Source: Thermoplasmata archaeon (GTDB lineage Archaea; Thermoplasmatota; Thermoplasmata; Lutacidiplasmatales; UBA184). Taken from it: a stretch of DNA of 8,406 nucleotides. Made by a program: the position numbers and the translations under genes. Below are positions 1 to 5,579 of the stretch, in pieces. The notes beneath the pieces were generated by a model, which was not told the DNA's origin, ran no database searches, and worked only from the letters and a program-made list of their open reading frames with translations. The stretch covers positions 1 through 8,406 of the forward strand of contig JASHYQ010000128.1 of the NCBI GenBank assembly GCA_030042955.1, in the 5' to 3' direction. Each line of letters opens with the position of its first letter. The stretch's first letter is position 1.

Positions 1-755
1 TCGTACCGCGCGGCGGCGAACTGGCAGAGCCCGTTCGAGTTCGGCTCGCAGCCGCCACAGTTCCGCTCGGCCGGGACCGGGGCCCGGTCGTGGTCTTCCC
101 GGATCTGTCGCAGCGCGACCCGGAGCCAGCTCTTCTCCGCGTCCCCGTACGGGATCCGGACCCACCCCTCGTGGATGCCGCCTCCGTTCTCATCCCCGTA
201 CAGGACAATCCCGTAGGGGACCTTGCGCCCGAACGCCGCCTCGACGAGGCGGCACTCGGCCACGACCTGAATGGTGTCGAAGAGACGGCCGTGGGCCTCG
301 TGGTAGCCGACGAACAGGTGCGTCGACTTGTACTCCACCGGGACCAGCGAGGCGTCGGCGCGCTGGATGATGAGGTCCGGGCGGCCACGCAGGCCGAGCT
401 CCGGGTCCCCGAGGGTGCTTCGGTTGCCGGCGAAGCGGATGTCCGGTCGGACCCGGTCCGGCGGGAACAGCACGGGGAGGTCGTCCTCTCCGTCGTCCTC
501 GTAGACGAGCAGGTCCTTCTCGGAGAGGTCGAGTCGGCCCTCGTTGACGATCAGGTTGCCGAGCGGAGGCGCGAACAGAGGAGAATGGTGGAGCGGCACG
601 ACGTCCCCGGGGGTCCGCACGGGTCCCATCGACCCGCTGGTACGGAGGAGGTGGCTCGCCCGGGTCAGTTCCATCTCGTGCGGGCAGTGGAAGTACGCCA
701 CGAGGTCATGCGGGGTCAACGCTTCGACGACCGGGGTAGTCTGGGGAGCCAACAT
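1..755 (-). CDS. Cas4-like PD-(D/E)XK nuclease with Fe-S cysteines (3' end beyond window)
   Basis: The minus strand is open from an ATG at 755 to the left edge: 251 residues visible, no stop reached. The N-terminus has the Cas4/RecB-like pattern TPHDLVAYFHCPHEMEL (residues 14-30) with Cys24. Nuclease core: GRPDLII (124-130, Asp127), then VEYKS (140-144, the E-x-K pair), then a QVVAECRLVE helix (163-172) resembling the RecB-family Gln motif. Three more cysteines close the visible part: C233, C236 and C244. One N-terminal Cys plus a C-terminal CxxC...C cluster is the Cas4/Dna2-type 4Fe-4S arrangement. In that family the domain cuts DNA with metal-ion help, and in CRISPR systems it trims prespacers. 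No CRISPR array or cas1/cas2 lies in this window, so it may be a stand-alone Cas4-like repair or defence nuclease. The gene follows the nucleotidyltransferase-fold gene by 72 bases in the same direction. The start has no Shine-Dalgarno. Family assignment is fairly sure; the biological role is not. Confidence 0.8.
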   Translation of the reverse strand, partial: MLAPQTTPVVEALTPHDLVAYFHCPHEMELTRASHLLRTSGSMGPVRTPGDVVPLHHSPLFAPPLGNLIVNEGRLDLSEKDLLVYEDDGEDDLPVLFPPDRVRPDIRFAGNRSTLGDPELGLRGRPDLIIQRADASLVPVEYKSTHLFVGYHEAHGRLFDTIQVVAECRLVEAAFGRKVPYGIVLYGDENGGGIHEGWVRIPYGDAEKSWLRVALRQIREDHDRAPVPAERNCGGCEPNSNGLCQFAAARY

Positions 756-827
756 CGGCGCTCGCTCGGGCCCAAGGGCTATGAAGCTACGGCTCGACGG
801 GAACCCGGGGTCCCTCCTCGAGGGAGG

Positions 828-1727
828 TTATACATCGAGTTCCCGCAACCGAACGGTCCGTGCCTCGACCGGAAGCGTCGAACGCTCGAGCAGCGCGGCG
901 GCGAGCTCCCGGTCCGGCCCGAGCCGGCGTGCGAGCTCGGCCAGGGCCGCGGCCCGCCCTGATGCGTTCCTTTCCCATGCCCGGACCAGCGCGTACTCCG
1001 GGCGCGTCACCGCAAGCGTCGCACCAGCGAACGAGGCCGCCAGGGTCCGGACCTCCTCCGGCCTTCCGCTCCACTCTGCCCATCGAGCCGAGGCTCCCGG
1101 GTCGATCGGGACCGCCCACTCGACCCGAGCCCCCGCCTGGAACGTCCCCACGAAGGCGCGGGCCCCGTGCACGATCCCGGACCGGGGCCAGTCGGTCGGA
1201 CCGACCGGCTCGATGAGGTACTCGCGCAGGAGCTCGCCTATCCGGTCGACCCCCGCCCGGGTCGTCCCAAGGTCGATGTCCCGAGGCAGGAAGGTCGCCC
1301 CGAGGAGTCGAGCCGCGGTCGACCCTCCGACGTACCACGGGATTCTCTCCCGAGCGAGCGGGGCCCCGACCCGCTGAACCACCTCGCGGAGCGCGGACTC
1401 GACGTCCGTGGGGGTCCCGCCATAGGCCTGACCGAGCATCGTCTGGAGAACGAAGCGCGACCGGTTGTACGCCGTCCGTACCCTCACGGTCCCGGCGAAG
1501 GGGAGCAAGAACCGCCGGTGCCAACAGCGGGGTCCTCCAAACTGGCAGGCCACGGGGGGATGCACGTAGCCCAGGACGTCGAGCGGGCCTTTCGGCGGGC
1601 CGGCGGCGTCGGCGCCCCCCTCCTGGGCATGGAAGGTGAACGTGGTCCGCTCGCCGTCCCGGTCAATCGAGAGCTGATGGAGGTACCCGCCACCGAGGTC
1701 GGGACCCGAGAGCATCTCGCTCGGCAC
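828..1727 (-). CDS. Nucleotidyltransferase-fold protein with unrecognised N-terminal region
   Basis: 299 residues from a GTG at 1727. An ATG four codons in (1715) is an equally possible start. A GAGGAG lies at 1731-1736, only 3 bases before the GTG and 15 before the ATG. Residues 131-153 carry the minimal nucleotidyltransferase signature: WYVGGSTAARLLG (GGS at 134-136) followed by PRDIDLG (Asp150 and Asp152). RVEWAV (201-206) could supply the third carboxylate, Glu203. This is the pol-beta-like fold shared by MNT/AbiEii-type and many uncharacterised enzymes that transfer a nucleotide to a protein, RNA or small molecule. The first ~125 residues, containing CQFGGPRCWHRRFLLPF (61-77), match nothing I recognise; the C-terminal ~70 residues are probably helical. 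It lies 32 bases after the amidotransferase gene and 72 before the Cas4-like gene, probably in one transcript. The fold call is moderately sure; substrate is unknown. Confidence 0.7.
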   Translation of the reverse strand: MPSEMLSGPDLGGGYLHQLSIDRDGERTTFTFHAQEGGADAAGPPKGPLDVLGYVHPPVACQFGGPRCWHRRFLLPFAGTVRVRTAYNRSRFVLQTMLGQAYGGTPTDVESALREVVQRVGAPLARERIPWYVGGSTAARLLGATFLPRDIDLGTTRAGVDRIGELLREYLIEPVGPTDWPRSGIVHGARAFVGTFQAGARVEWAVPIDPGASARWAEWSGRPEEVRTLAASFAGATLAVTRPEYALVRAWERNASGRAAALAELARRLGPDRELAAALLERSTLPVEARTVRLRELDV

Positions 1728-1759
1728 CGGCTCCTCGGGAGGCGTGCGCCTCGGGTTCG

Positions 1760-2626
1760 TCAGGCGGGGGCCGCCTTAGCGGGGTACAGCGTGGGCGTCG
1801 GAATCGGCCCCGTCTGAATCTCCACGTGCAGTCCCCGGGCCGTAGCATGCAGGAACGTGCCGGACGGCAGGGACGTCCAGTGGTTCTGGGCGACGTCGAA
1901 CGGCTCGCTCCCCACGACGACGCGGTGGGGCTCCGCATGGTAGGTCATCTCGTAGTAGGGCCGGGTGGTGTCGAGGAGGCCGCACCCATGGTCCCCCAGC
2001 GAGAGACAGAACGCCCAGAGCTCCTGGGGGCTCGGGGCGAACAGCACGTTGAGGCCGGAGTAGGGGGAGGTCTTCGGACGACCGACGTCGACCCAGACCC
2101 GGTCGAGGTCGTCCACCGCGTGGACATAGGCGCGATACGGGTCGCCCATCTCTTGGTAGTGACGGAGCAGGAGACGGAACAGTACCTCGCTGTCGTTGAC
2201 GCCCCGCACCTCCTTTTCGTGCACCCCGAGGTACGGACGGGTCTCGTTGGGGAAGGCGATCGCGCCGTTGTGGGCAAAGATCGTCGTGTGGTTCCCGAAC
2301 GGCTGGGAGTTGTCGAGGCTGATCAGCTTCTCATGCGGAAGGCCGAGCGGATTGCTGGCATGGCGAAGGTGGCCGATCACGAGGCTCGAGCGGGCCTCGC
2401 TCGCGACGCGAAGGAACCGTGCGCGCTCCCCGTCCTCGAACGCCCCCCCGACCCCCTTCTCGATCCGGACCCGGTCCGGGGCGGCGAACCAGCCGATCCC
2501 CCACCCGTCCTTCTGGGCGGTCTCGGGGGAGACGTTCGATTGGGTGAGGAGGGAGCGGTCGGAGCGGACCATCCACTGCTCCCCGGTCTGCGGCTCCGCC
2601 GCGAGGAGTCCGAACAGTCGGCACAT
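1760..2626 (-). CDS. Class II glutamine amidotransferase (YafJ/EgtC-like Ntn hydrolase)
   Basis: 288 residues from an ATG at 2626. Class II amidotransferases need Cys right after the initiator Met as N-terminal nucleophile, and this start gives MCRLFG. An upstream ATG at 2638 would bury the Cys at position 6, so it is rejected. Further family motifs: KDGWGIGWF (39-47), IGHLRHAS (84-91), NSQPF (106-110), FAHNGAI (117-123, with the conserved Asn-Gly), NDSEVLF (144-150) and VVVGSEPF (236-243). The single domain has about the length of the stand-alone YafJ/EgtC-type group, with no synthase or phosphoribosyltransferase domain attached. The fold hydrolyses a gamma-glutamyl amide; EgtC does so on a gamma-glutamyl intermediate of ergothioneine synthesis. 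The substrate here is unknown and no other egt genes are visible, so I give no symbol. First gene of a three-gene minus-strand run, with a TATA-like box at leaderless spacing. Confidence 0.88.
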   Translation of the reverse strand: MCRLFGLLAAEPQTGEQWMVRSDRSLLTQSNVSPETAQKDGWGIGWFAAPDRVRIEKGVGGAFEDGERARFLRVASEARSSLVIGHLRHASNPLGLPHEKLISLDNSQPFGNHTTIFAHNGAIAFPNETRPYLGVHEKEVRGVNDSEVLFRLLLRHYQEMGDPYRAYVHAVDDLDRVWVDVGRPKTSPYSGLNVLFAPSPQELWAFCLSLGDHGCGLLDTTRPYYEMTYHAEPHRVVVGSEPFDVAQNHWTSLPSGTFLHATARGLHVEIQTGPIPTPTLYPAKAAPA

Positions 2627-2646
2627 CAGCCTCGCCACTCCGGGCC

Positions 2647-2655
2647 GATAGATAA
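2647..2655 (-). promoter_or_regulatory. TATA-like box of the amidotransferase gene
   Basis: On the minus strand this reads TTATCTATC. Its centre lies about 25 bases before the ATG at 2626, the spacing expected when archaeal transcription starts at the start codon itself (leaderless mRNA). It also supports the 2626 start over the one at 2638. Confidence 0.55.
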
Positions 2656-2700
2656 GGGTCCGTGCGGAGCGGGTGAGACAGTGGCACGCCTGTAAGCAAG

Positions 2701-2708
2701 TCTTTTAC
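2701..2708 (+). promoter_or_regulatory. Possible TATA-like box of the A-type carrier gene
   Basis: The T-rich TCTTTTAC is the only AT-rich stretch at a sensible distance upstream of the ATG at 2742. A TSS about 26 bases downstream would fall near 2731 and leave a leader of roughly ten bases. The match to an archaeal TATA box is weak. Confidence 0.35.
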
Positions 2709-2741
2709 CGCCCCCACGACTTGAAATGTCCGGAGACGGCC

Positions 2742-3071
2742 ATGACGCTCATCGACGTTACCCCCGCGGCGCGGGACCAGGTGCTCAAGATCATGGAGCA
2801 GCAGGGGAAGCCGGGCGCGGCCCTGCGGCTGTACGTCCAGGGTGGCGGATGCTCCGGCCTCACCTACGGGATGTCGTTCGACAAGCAGGAGAGCGGCGAT
2901 GAGGTCGCCTTCCAGGACCCCAAGCTGACGGTGGTCGTCGACAAGGCGAGCGCCCCCTTGCTCAACGGGGTCAAGGTCGACTTCCTGCTCGGCCTGGAGG
3001 CTTCCGGGTTCAAGATCTACAACCCGAACGCCAAGCACTCCTGCTCGTGCGGGAAATCGTTCTCCGCGTAG
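2742..3071 (+). CDS. A-type iron-sulfur cluster carrier protein (IscA/ErpA/HesB family)
   Basis: 109 residues, the usual length for the family. IscA/ErpA-type proteins accept Fe-S clusters or iron and pass them to apo-proteins in the cytoplasm. All three conserved cysteines are present: C37 in QGGGCSGLTYGMSFD (33-47), and C101 and C103 in the C-terminal CSCGKSF. The N-terminus begins MTLIDVTPAARDQV, typical of the fold. The ORF is open up to 2673, but the 23 extra residues have no family counterpart, so the ATG at 2742 is chosen. A GGAG at 2732-2735 lies 6 bases before it. It is divergent from the amidotransferase gene and is followed 76 bases on by a modified paralogue. IscA and ErpA cannot be told apart here: the tail CSCGKSFSA is intermediate. 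Confidence 0.93.
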   Translation: MTLIDVTPAARDQVLKIMEQQGKPGAALRLYVQGGGCSGLTYGMSFDKQESGDEVAFQDPKLTVVVDKASAPLLNGVKVDFLLGLEASGFKIYNPNAKHSCSCGKSFSA

Positions 3072-3092
3072 TGACCTCCGCGTCACCGGGGC

Positions 3093-3098
3093 TTTATA
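3093..3098 (+). promoter_or_regulatory. TATA box of the Gly/Cys-rich carrier gene
   Basis: TTTATA in an otherwise GC-rich gap. A start of transcription about 26 bases downstream falls near 3121 and leaves a leader of roughly 27 bases that includes the Shine-Dalgarno. The second carrier therefore probably has its own promoter. Confidence 0.6.
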
Positions 3099-3128
3099 CC
3101 TCGGCTCACCTCAGTTCAGCGGGGCGGC

Positions 3129-3135
3129 AAGGAGG
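3129..3135 (+). promoter_or_regulatory. Shine-Dalgarno AAGGAGG
   Basis: A strong Shine-Dalgarno 12 bases before the ATG at 3148, slightly longer than usual spacing. It is the clearest one in the window, where most genes have none, so this transcript probably has a leader. Confidence 0.55.
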
Positions 3136-3147
3136 ACCCCCGTTCGA

Positions 3148-3588
3148 ATGAGCGATAGTGGGATCAAGTTGGAAGTTACGAAGGCCGCGCAGGACCAGGT
3201 CTCGACCCTTATCAAGGCCCAGAAACCCGGCACGGCCGTGCGCGTTTTCCTTCAGTCCGGCGGAGGCGGCGGCTGCGGATGCGGCTCCGGCGGCGGAGGG
3301 TGCGGGTGCGGTAGCGGGGGTGGGGGCGGCGGTCCGGCATTCGCGATGGCGTTCGACCAGGTCCGCAACGGGGACCAGGTGATCTCCGTGAACGGATTCA
3401 AGATCGTCGTCGACGACATGAGTGCCGCGATGCTCGACGGAGCCTCGATCGACTTCGTCCAGGACCTGAACGCGACCGGGTTCAAGATCACGGCGCCGAA
3501 CCTGCCCGTCGGGGGCCACGGGGCCCCTGGAGAGGGGGCAGCGGGCGGCGGCTGCGGTTGCGGCTCGGGCGGGTGCGGGTGCGGGTAA
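3148..3588 (+). CDS. A-type Fe-S carrier paralogue with Gly/Cys-rich insert and tail
   Basis: 146 residues. The frame of an IscA/ErpA protein is clear and resembles the neighbour: VTKAAQDQV (10-18), AVRVFLQ (30-36), AFAMAFDQV (64-72) and a SIDFVQDLNATGFKI stretch (100-114) matching VDFLLGLEASGFKI. Where the canonical protein has the GGGCSG loop, this one has a 26-residue run of Gly, Cys and Ser (37-62) with two copies of CGCGSGGGG (43-51, 52-60). The gap between the flanking Gln and Asp grows by 20 residues. The C-terminal CxCG motif is replaced after a Gly-rich linker by CGCGSGGCGCG (136-146). Eight cysteines result (43, 45, 52, 54, 136, 138, 143, 145), none aligning clearly with the first canonical ligand. 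It has its own TATA box and Shine-Dalgarno. Fold membership is fairly sure. Inference: it may hold a metal or cluster in an unusual way, act as a metal store or chaperone, or be redox active. Confidence 0.85.
   Translation: MSDSGIKLEVTKAAQDQVSTLIKAQKPGTAVRVFLQSGGGGGCGCGSGGGGCGCGSGGGGGGPAFAMAFDQVRNGDQVISVNGFKIVVDDMSAAMLDGASIDFVQDLNATGFKITAPNLPVGGHGAPGEGAAGGGCGCGSGGCGCG
3274..3327 (+). repeat. Two in-frame copies of a CGCGSGGGG-encoding unit
   Basis: Two adjacent 27-base units (3274-3300 and 3301-3327) encode the same nine residues. They differ at most third codon positions, and the Ser codon is TCC in one and AGC in the other. The identity is thus at protein level, which argues against a fresh tandem duplication. 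Confidence 0.8.
3553..3585 (+). repeat. Third, degenerate Gly/Cys unit at the C-terminus
   Basis: Encodes CGCGSGG followed by CGCG directly before the stop. It matches the internal units in residues, but uses a third Ser codon (TCG) and different Gly codons. It replaces the CxCG motif found at the end of ordinary A-type carriers. Confidence 0.7.
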
Positions 3589-3637
3589 CCGCCCCCGGTC
3601 CAACCCTTTCGTACACACGGTTCTGACTCAGAGGGAC

Positions 3638-3657
3638 GGTTCCCCAAACTGGGGACC
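3638..3657. terminator. Stem-loop between convergent genes
   Basis: GG-T-TCCCC pairs with GGGGACC around the loop AAACT, giving seven pairs with one bulged T. It lies about 50 bases after the Gly/Cys-rich carrier stop and 23 bases beyond the methyltransferase stop. No clear T-run follows on either strand, so a role in termination is only possible. Confidence 0.3.
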
Positions 3658-3669
3658 TTGAGCTCGCGA

Positions 3670-3689
3670 GGTCGGGCGGCTAGCCGACC
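3670..3689. other. Inverted repeat over the methyltransferase stop codon
   Basis: GGTCGG at 3670-3675 pairs with CCGACC at 3684-3689. Overlapping it is the perfect 10-base palindrome CGGCTAGCCG (3677-3686), which contains the minus-strand stop codon. It may add to termination at this convergent junction, or be chance in GC-rich DNA. Confidence 0.3.
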
Positions 3690-4459
3690 GGGGATTTTCG
3701 AACCCCGCCAAGCACTTTGCGAGAGGTGACGAGGCAGGCAATGGTCGCCCGGAGGCCGGCGACGAAATCGAGGAAGGCGTAACTGTTGTCGACGTCGTCA
3801 GAGAGCAGGAGCGCTCCTGGCGGGAGCACCGCCCACGCAGCGCGGAGATCCCTTAGGTGGTCGAGGTAGGTATGGGTACTGTCGTGGAAAAACAGTCCGA
3901 GCGAGTGGAACTCGGTAAGCGCGGAGCGTAGCCTCTGCGCCCCTTCCCTCCCGGGGGAGACCACGCGAAACTCCCAGCGCCGAACGAGGGGCGTCCCTAC
4001 CACGAGGGCTCCCGCCCGCGGGTCGATGTCGAAACTGACGAGGTGGCCGTCGCCTTGCGCATCCAACGCGCTGAGAATCATGGCGGTCGATGCACCATCG
4101 CCGACCCCGGTTTCCACGATTTGCCGGGACCCGGTCTCCCGGATCAAGGTGTAAAGCACCTGACCCTCCTCCGAGGTTACGGTGTACGCTGACGGGAAGA
4201 TGCCGAAACCGGCCTGGATCCGACGCCGGATGCTGTCCCAAGCAGCGGCCGCCTCGGACTCCGCGGCGAGACCCGGCTCGCGCCCGAGGAGGGTACGGAC
4301 GAAGGCGGCGGCGTCAGTGGTCACCGAGTCGGTCACCTTGGAAAAGTCCTGCAGGCGCGGGGCAAAAATCGGGACTCCCCGAAAATTGAGCCGGGAGAAC
4401 AACGACCTGAGCGAAGAGGGAATCACCCGGTGGGCCTGCGGGGGCCCGGGCTCAGTCAT
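3680..4459 (-). CDS. Class I SAM-dependent methyltransferase (Methyltransf_24-like)
   Basis: 259 residues from the ATG at 4459. SAM-binding motif I is [11 protein letters not shown] (115-125), followed by strand 2 with the acidic SFDID (142-146). Then come [16 protein letters not shown] (190-205) and [12 protein letters not shown] (212-223), the layout of the Methyltransf_24 group, whose members methylate sugars, lipids or small molecules. Its ATG overlaps the stop of the upstream GT2 gene in an 8-base ATGACTGA, implying translational coupling. The frame stays open to 4519, but that extension lies inside the GT2 gene and is unlikely to be translated. No signal peptide or membrane segment is visible, so it probably acts in the cytoplasm. 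Inferred role: O-methylation of a sugar made or transferred by the GT2 partner. The fold is sure, the substrate is inference from neighbours. Confidence 0.85.
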   Translation of the reverse strand: MTEPGPPQAHRVIPSSLRSLFSRLNFRGVPIFAPRLQDFSKVTDSVTTDAAAFVRTLLGREPGLAAESEAAAAWDSIRRRIQAGFGIFPSAYTVTSEEGQVLYTLIRETGSRQIVETGVGDGASTAMILSALDAQGDGHLVSFDIDPRAGALVVGTPLVRRWEFRVVSPGREGAQRLRSALTEFHSLGLFFHDSTHTYLDHLRDLRAAWAVLPPGALLLSDDVDNSYAFLDFVAGLRATIACLVTSRKVLGGVRKSPVG

Positions 4460-5402
4460 CCGCGTGTGCTGGGGCCTTCTTTCCGGACCGGATGAGGGTC
4501 CACCGGCTGTAATCGACACGCCGGGCGAAATCCCGTCGACCTCGCGTCAGGGCGACGAGCTCGACTAGTGCGAGGAAGGGAAGGCGAAGCGCGTTCACGG
4601 GGCGGTCCCAGACGGCTTGGACGACCACCCGTAGGCAGATGTCGGGACGGGTCCAGACCAGTCGGTCGAGGGTCGAGGGATCCTGTCCGACGCTCGCAAG
4701 CTGACGGTGGCCGTAGTTGACCCGGGAGCGTTGGGCGATGAACTCAGCCATGGTCTCGGGTACGGTGTTGGAAATGACTGCGTCGCGGTCGTAAATCACC
4801 CGGAAGCCTCTCTTCCAAGCACGCAGGCACAGGTAGGCGTCCTCGTTGACCACTCTGTCGATTGGCTCCAAGATCGTCTTCCGGACCGCCTGCAACTCGC
4901 CGCCGTGGATTGGGAGCCCGAGACGGCGGCACTCCACAATCTGGCCGTCGTGGAGGTCCCAAAGGGCGGCGCCCATCTGGGTCACCGAATTCCCTATATT
5001 CGTCGGAACGACCCGGGGGAAAACAACGCCTACGTTGTCGGAGAACTGTTGGCGGAGATGCTCGAGGACCGCGGAATCGAACCGGATGTCCCCGGAAACG
5101 AGGAAGACGATGTCCCCGCGGACGATCTCGATCGCCCGGTTGAACGCCCGCCACTTGCCCGCCCGGAGGGGTTCAAACTCTGCGTAAACTCGTGGGTCTC
5201 GAATCGACTCGACGTACGCTCGAGAGCCGTCGGCCCCTCCGTACATGATAACAATCTCGTCGACCTTGCTTGCCAGGAGGGAAGGAAGGGACTGGCGTAG
5301 CGCGGCCTCTTCTTCGTAGGCGAAGACGATCGCGCTGGTGCGGGGCCGACGCTCGGGACCGAATCGATCCTCGGCGACTTGGTAAGTCGGAACGGCAGTC
5401 AT
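4452..5402 (-). CDS. Family 2 glycosyltransferase (GT-A fold)
   Basis: 316 residues. The N-terminal nucleotide-sugar half starts with [20 protein letters not shown] (23-42) and [13 protein letters not shown] (48-60), then [11 protein letters not shown] (82-92). A metal-site-like SGDIRF (103-108) stands where DxD motifs occur. Acceptor-side motifs follow: [10 protein letters not shown] (166-175), [15 protein letters not shown] (186-200, the catalytic-base ED) and QRSRVNYGH (224-232), comparable to the Q/RxxRW motif of processive-type GT2 enzymes. A hydrophobic stretch (about 272-287) may associate with the membrane but is too short for a clear helix pair. The ATG at 5402 is chosen. A TTG at 5438 is in frame, but it would lie upstream of the transcription start predicted from the TATA box at 5453-5460. 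The gene is first in a two-gene unit with the methyltransferase. Donor sugar and linkage cannot be told. Confidence 0.9.
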   Translation of the reverse strand: MTAVPTYQVAEDRFGPERRPRTSAIVFAYEEEAALRQSLPSLLASKVDEIVIMYGGADGSRAYVESIRDPRVYAEFEPLRAGKWRAFNRAIEIVRGDIVFLVSGDIRFDSAVLEHLRQQFSDNVGVVFPRVVPTNIGNSVTQMGAALWDLHDGQIVECRRLGLPIHGGELQAVRKTILEPIDRVVNEDAYLCLRAWKRGFRVIYDRDAVISNTVPETMAEFIAQRSRVNYGHRQLASVGQDPSTLDRLVWTRPDICLRVVVQAVWDRPVNALRLPFLALVELVALTRGRRDFARRVDYSRWTLIRSGKKAPAHADD

Positions 5403-5452
5403 AGGAAGACTAGGCCCATTGGCTGGGCCGGCTGACAAAACCCCTTTGCCTC

Positions 5453-5460
5453 TATTTAAG
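5453..5460 (-). promoter_or_regulatory. Strong TATA box of the GT2-methyltransferase unit, possibly shared
   Basis: On the minus strand it reads CTTAAATA, an exact match to the archaeal YTTAWATA-type consensus. The predicted TSS near 5430 leaves a leader of about 28 bases before the ATG at 5402. Read on the plus strand (TATTTAAG) it is also AT-rich and could serve the divergent membrane glycosyltransferase, though it fits less well that way. Confidence 0.6.
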
Positions 5461-5565
5461 CCCCCGTCCTACGCGCGCAACACCGGCTCCTCCTCCAGCG
5501 ATGGTCATTGGGTCAAGCGACCTCGAGCGATGCCTCTTTGGGGGCCTCCCGCGGTCCTGGCAGGC

Positions 5566-5572
5566 GGAGGGG
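5566..5572 (+). promoter_or_regulatory. Shine-Dalgarno GGAGGGG before a GTG start
   Basis: GGAGG (5566-5570, extended by GG) lies 9 bases before the in-frame GTG at 5580. It is the main reason to place the start of the GT-C protein there rather than at the TTG at 5508. Confidence 0.4.
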
Positions 5573-5579
5573 CAGTCCG

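Noticed and set aside
811..825. TCCCT/AGGGA inverted repeat between the nucleotidyltransferase and Cas4-like genes
   Set aside because: Five pairs around a CTCGAG core in GC-rich DNA, with no further support for a terminator or operator.
90..962. Long plus-strand open frame opposite the Cas4-like gene
   Set aside because: Its protein has no motifs, and the opposite strand reads as a clear Cas4-like nuclease. Long antisense frames are expected in DNA this GC-rich.
2331..3086. Minus-strand open frame spanning the amidotransferase and carrier genes
   Set aside because: It crosses a divergent promoter region and two well-supported genes in other frames and has no recognisable domain.
3071..3086. 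GTGAC/GTCAC inverted repeat after the A-type carrier stop
   Set aside because: Only five pairs and no T-run; too weak to call a terminator.
3252..3647. Minus-strand open frame rich in Pro and His opposite the Gly/Cys-rich carrier
   Set aside because: The Pro/His run is just the complement of Gly and Cys codons. The plus strand has a TATA box, a Shine-Dalgarno and an A-type carrier fold.
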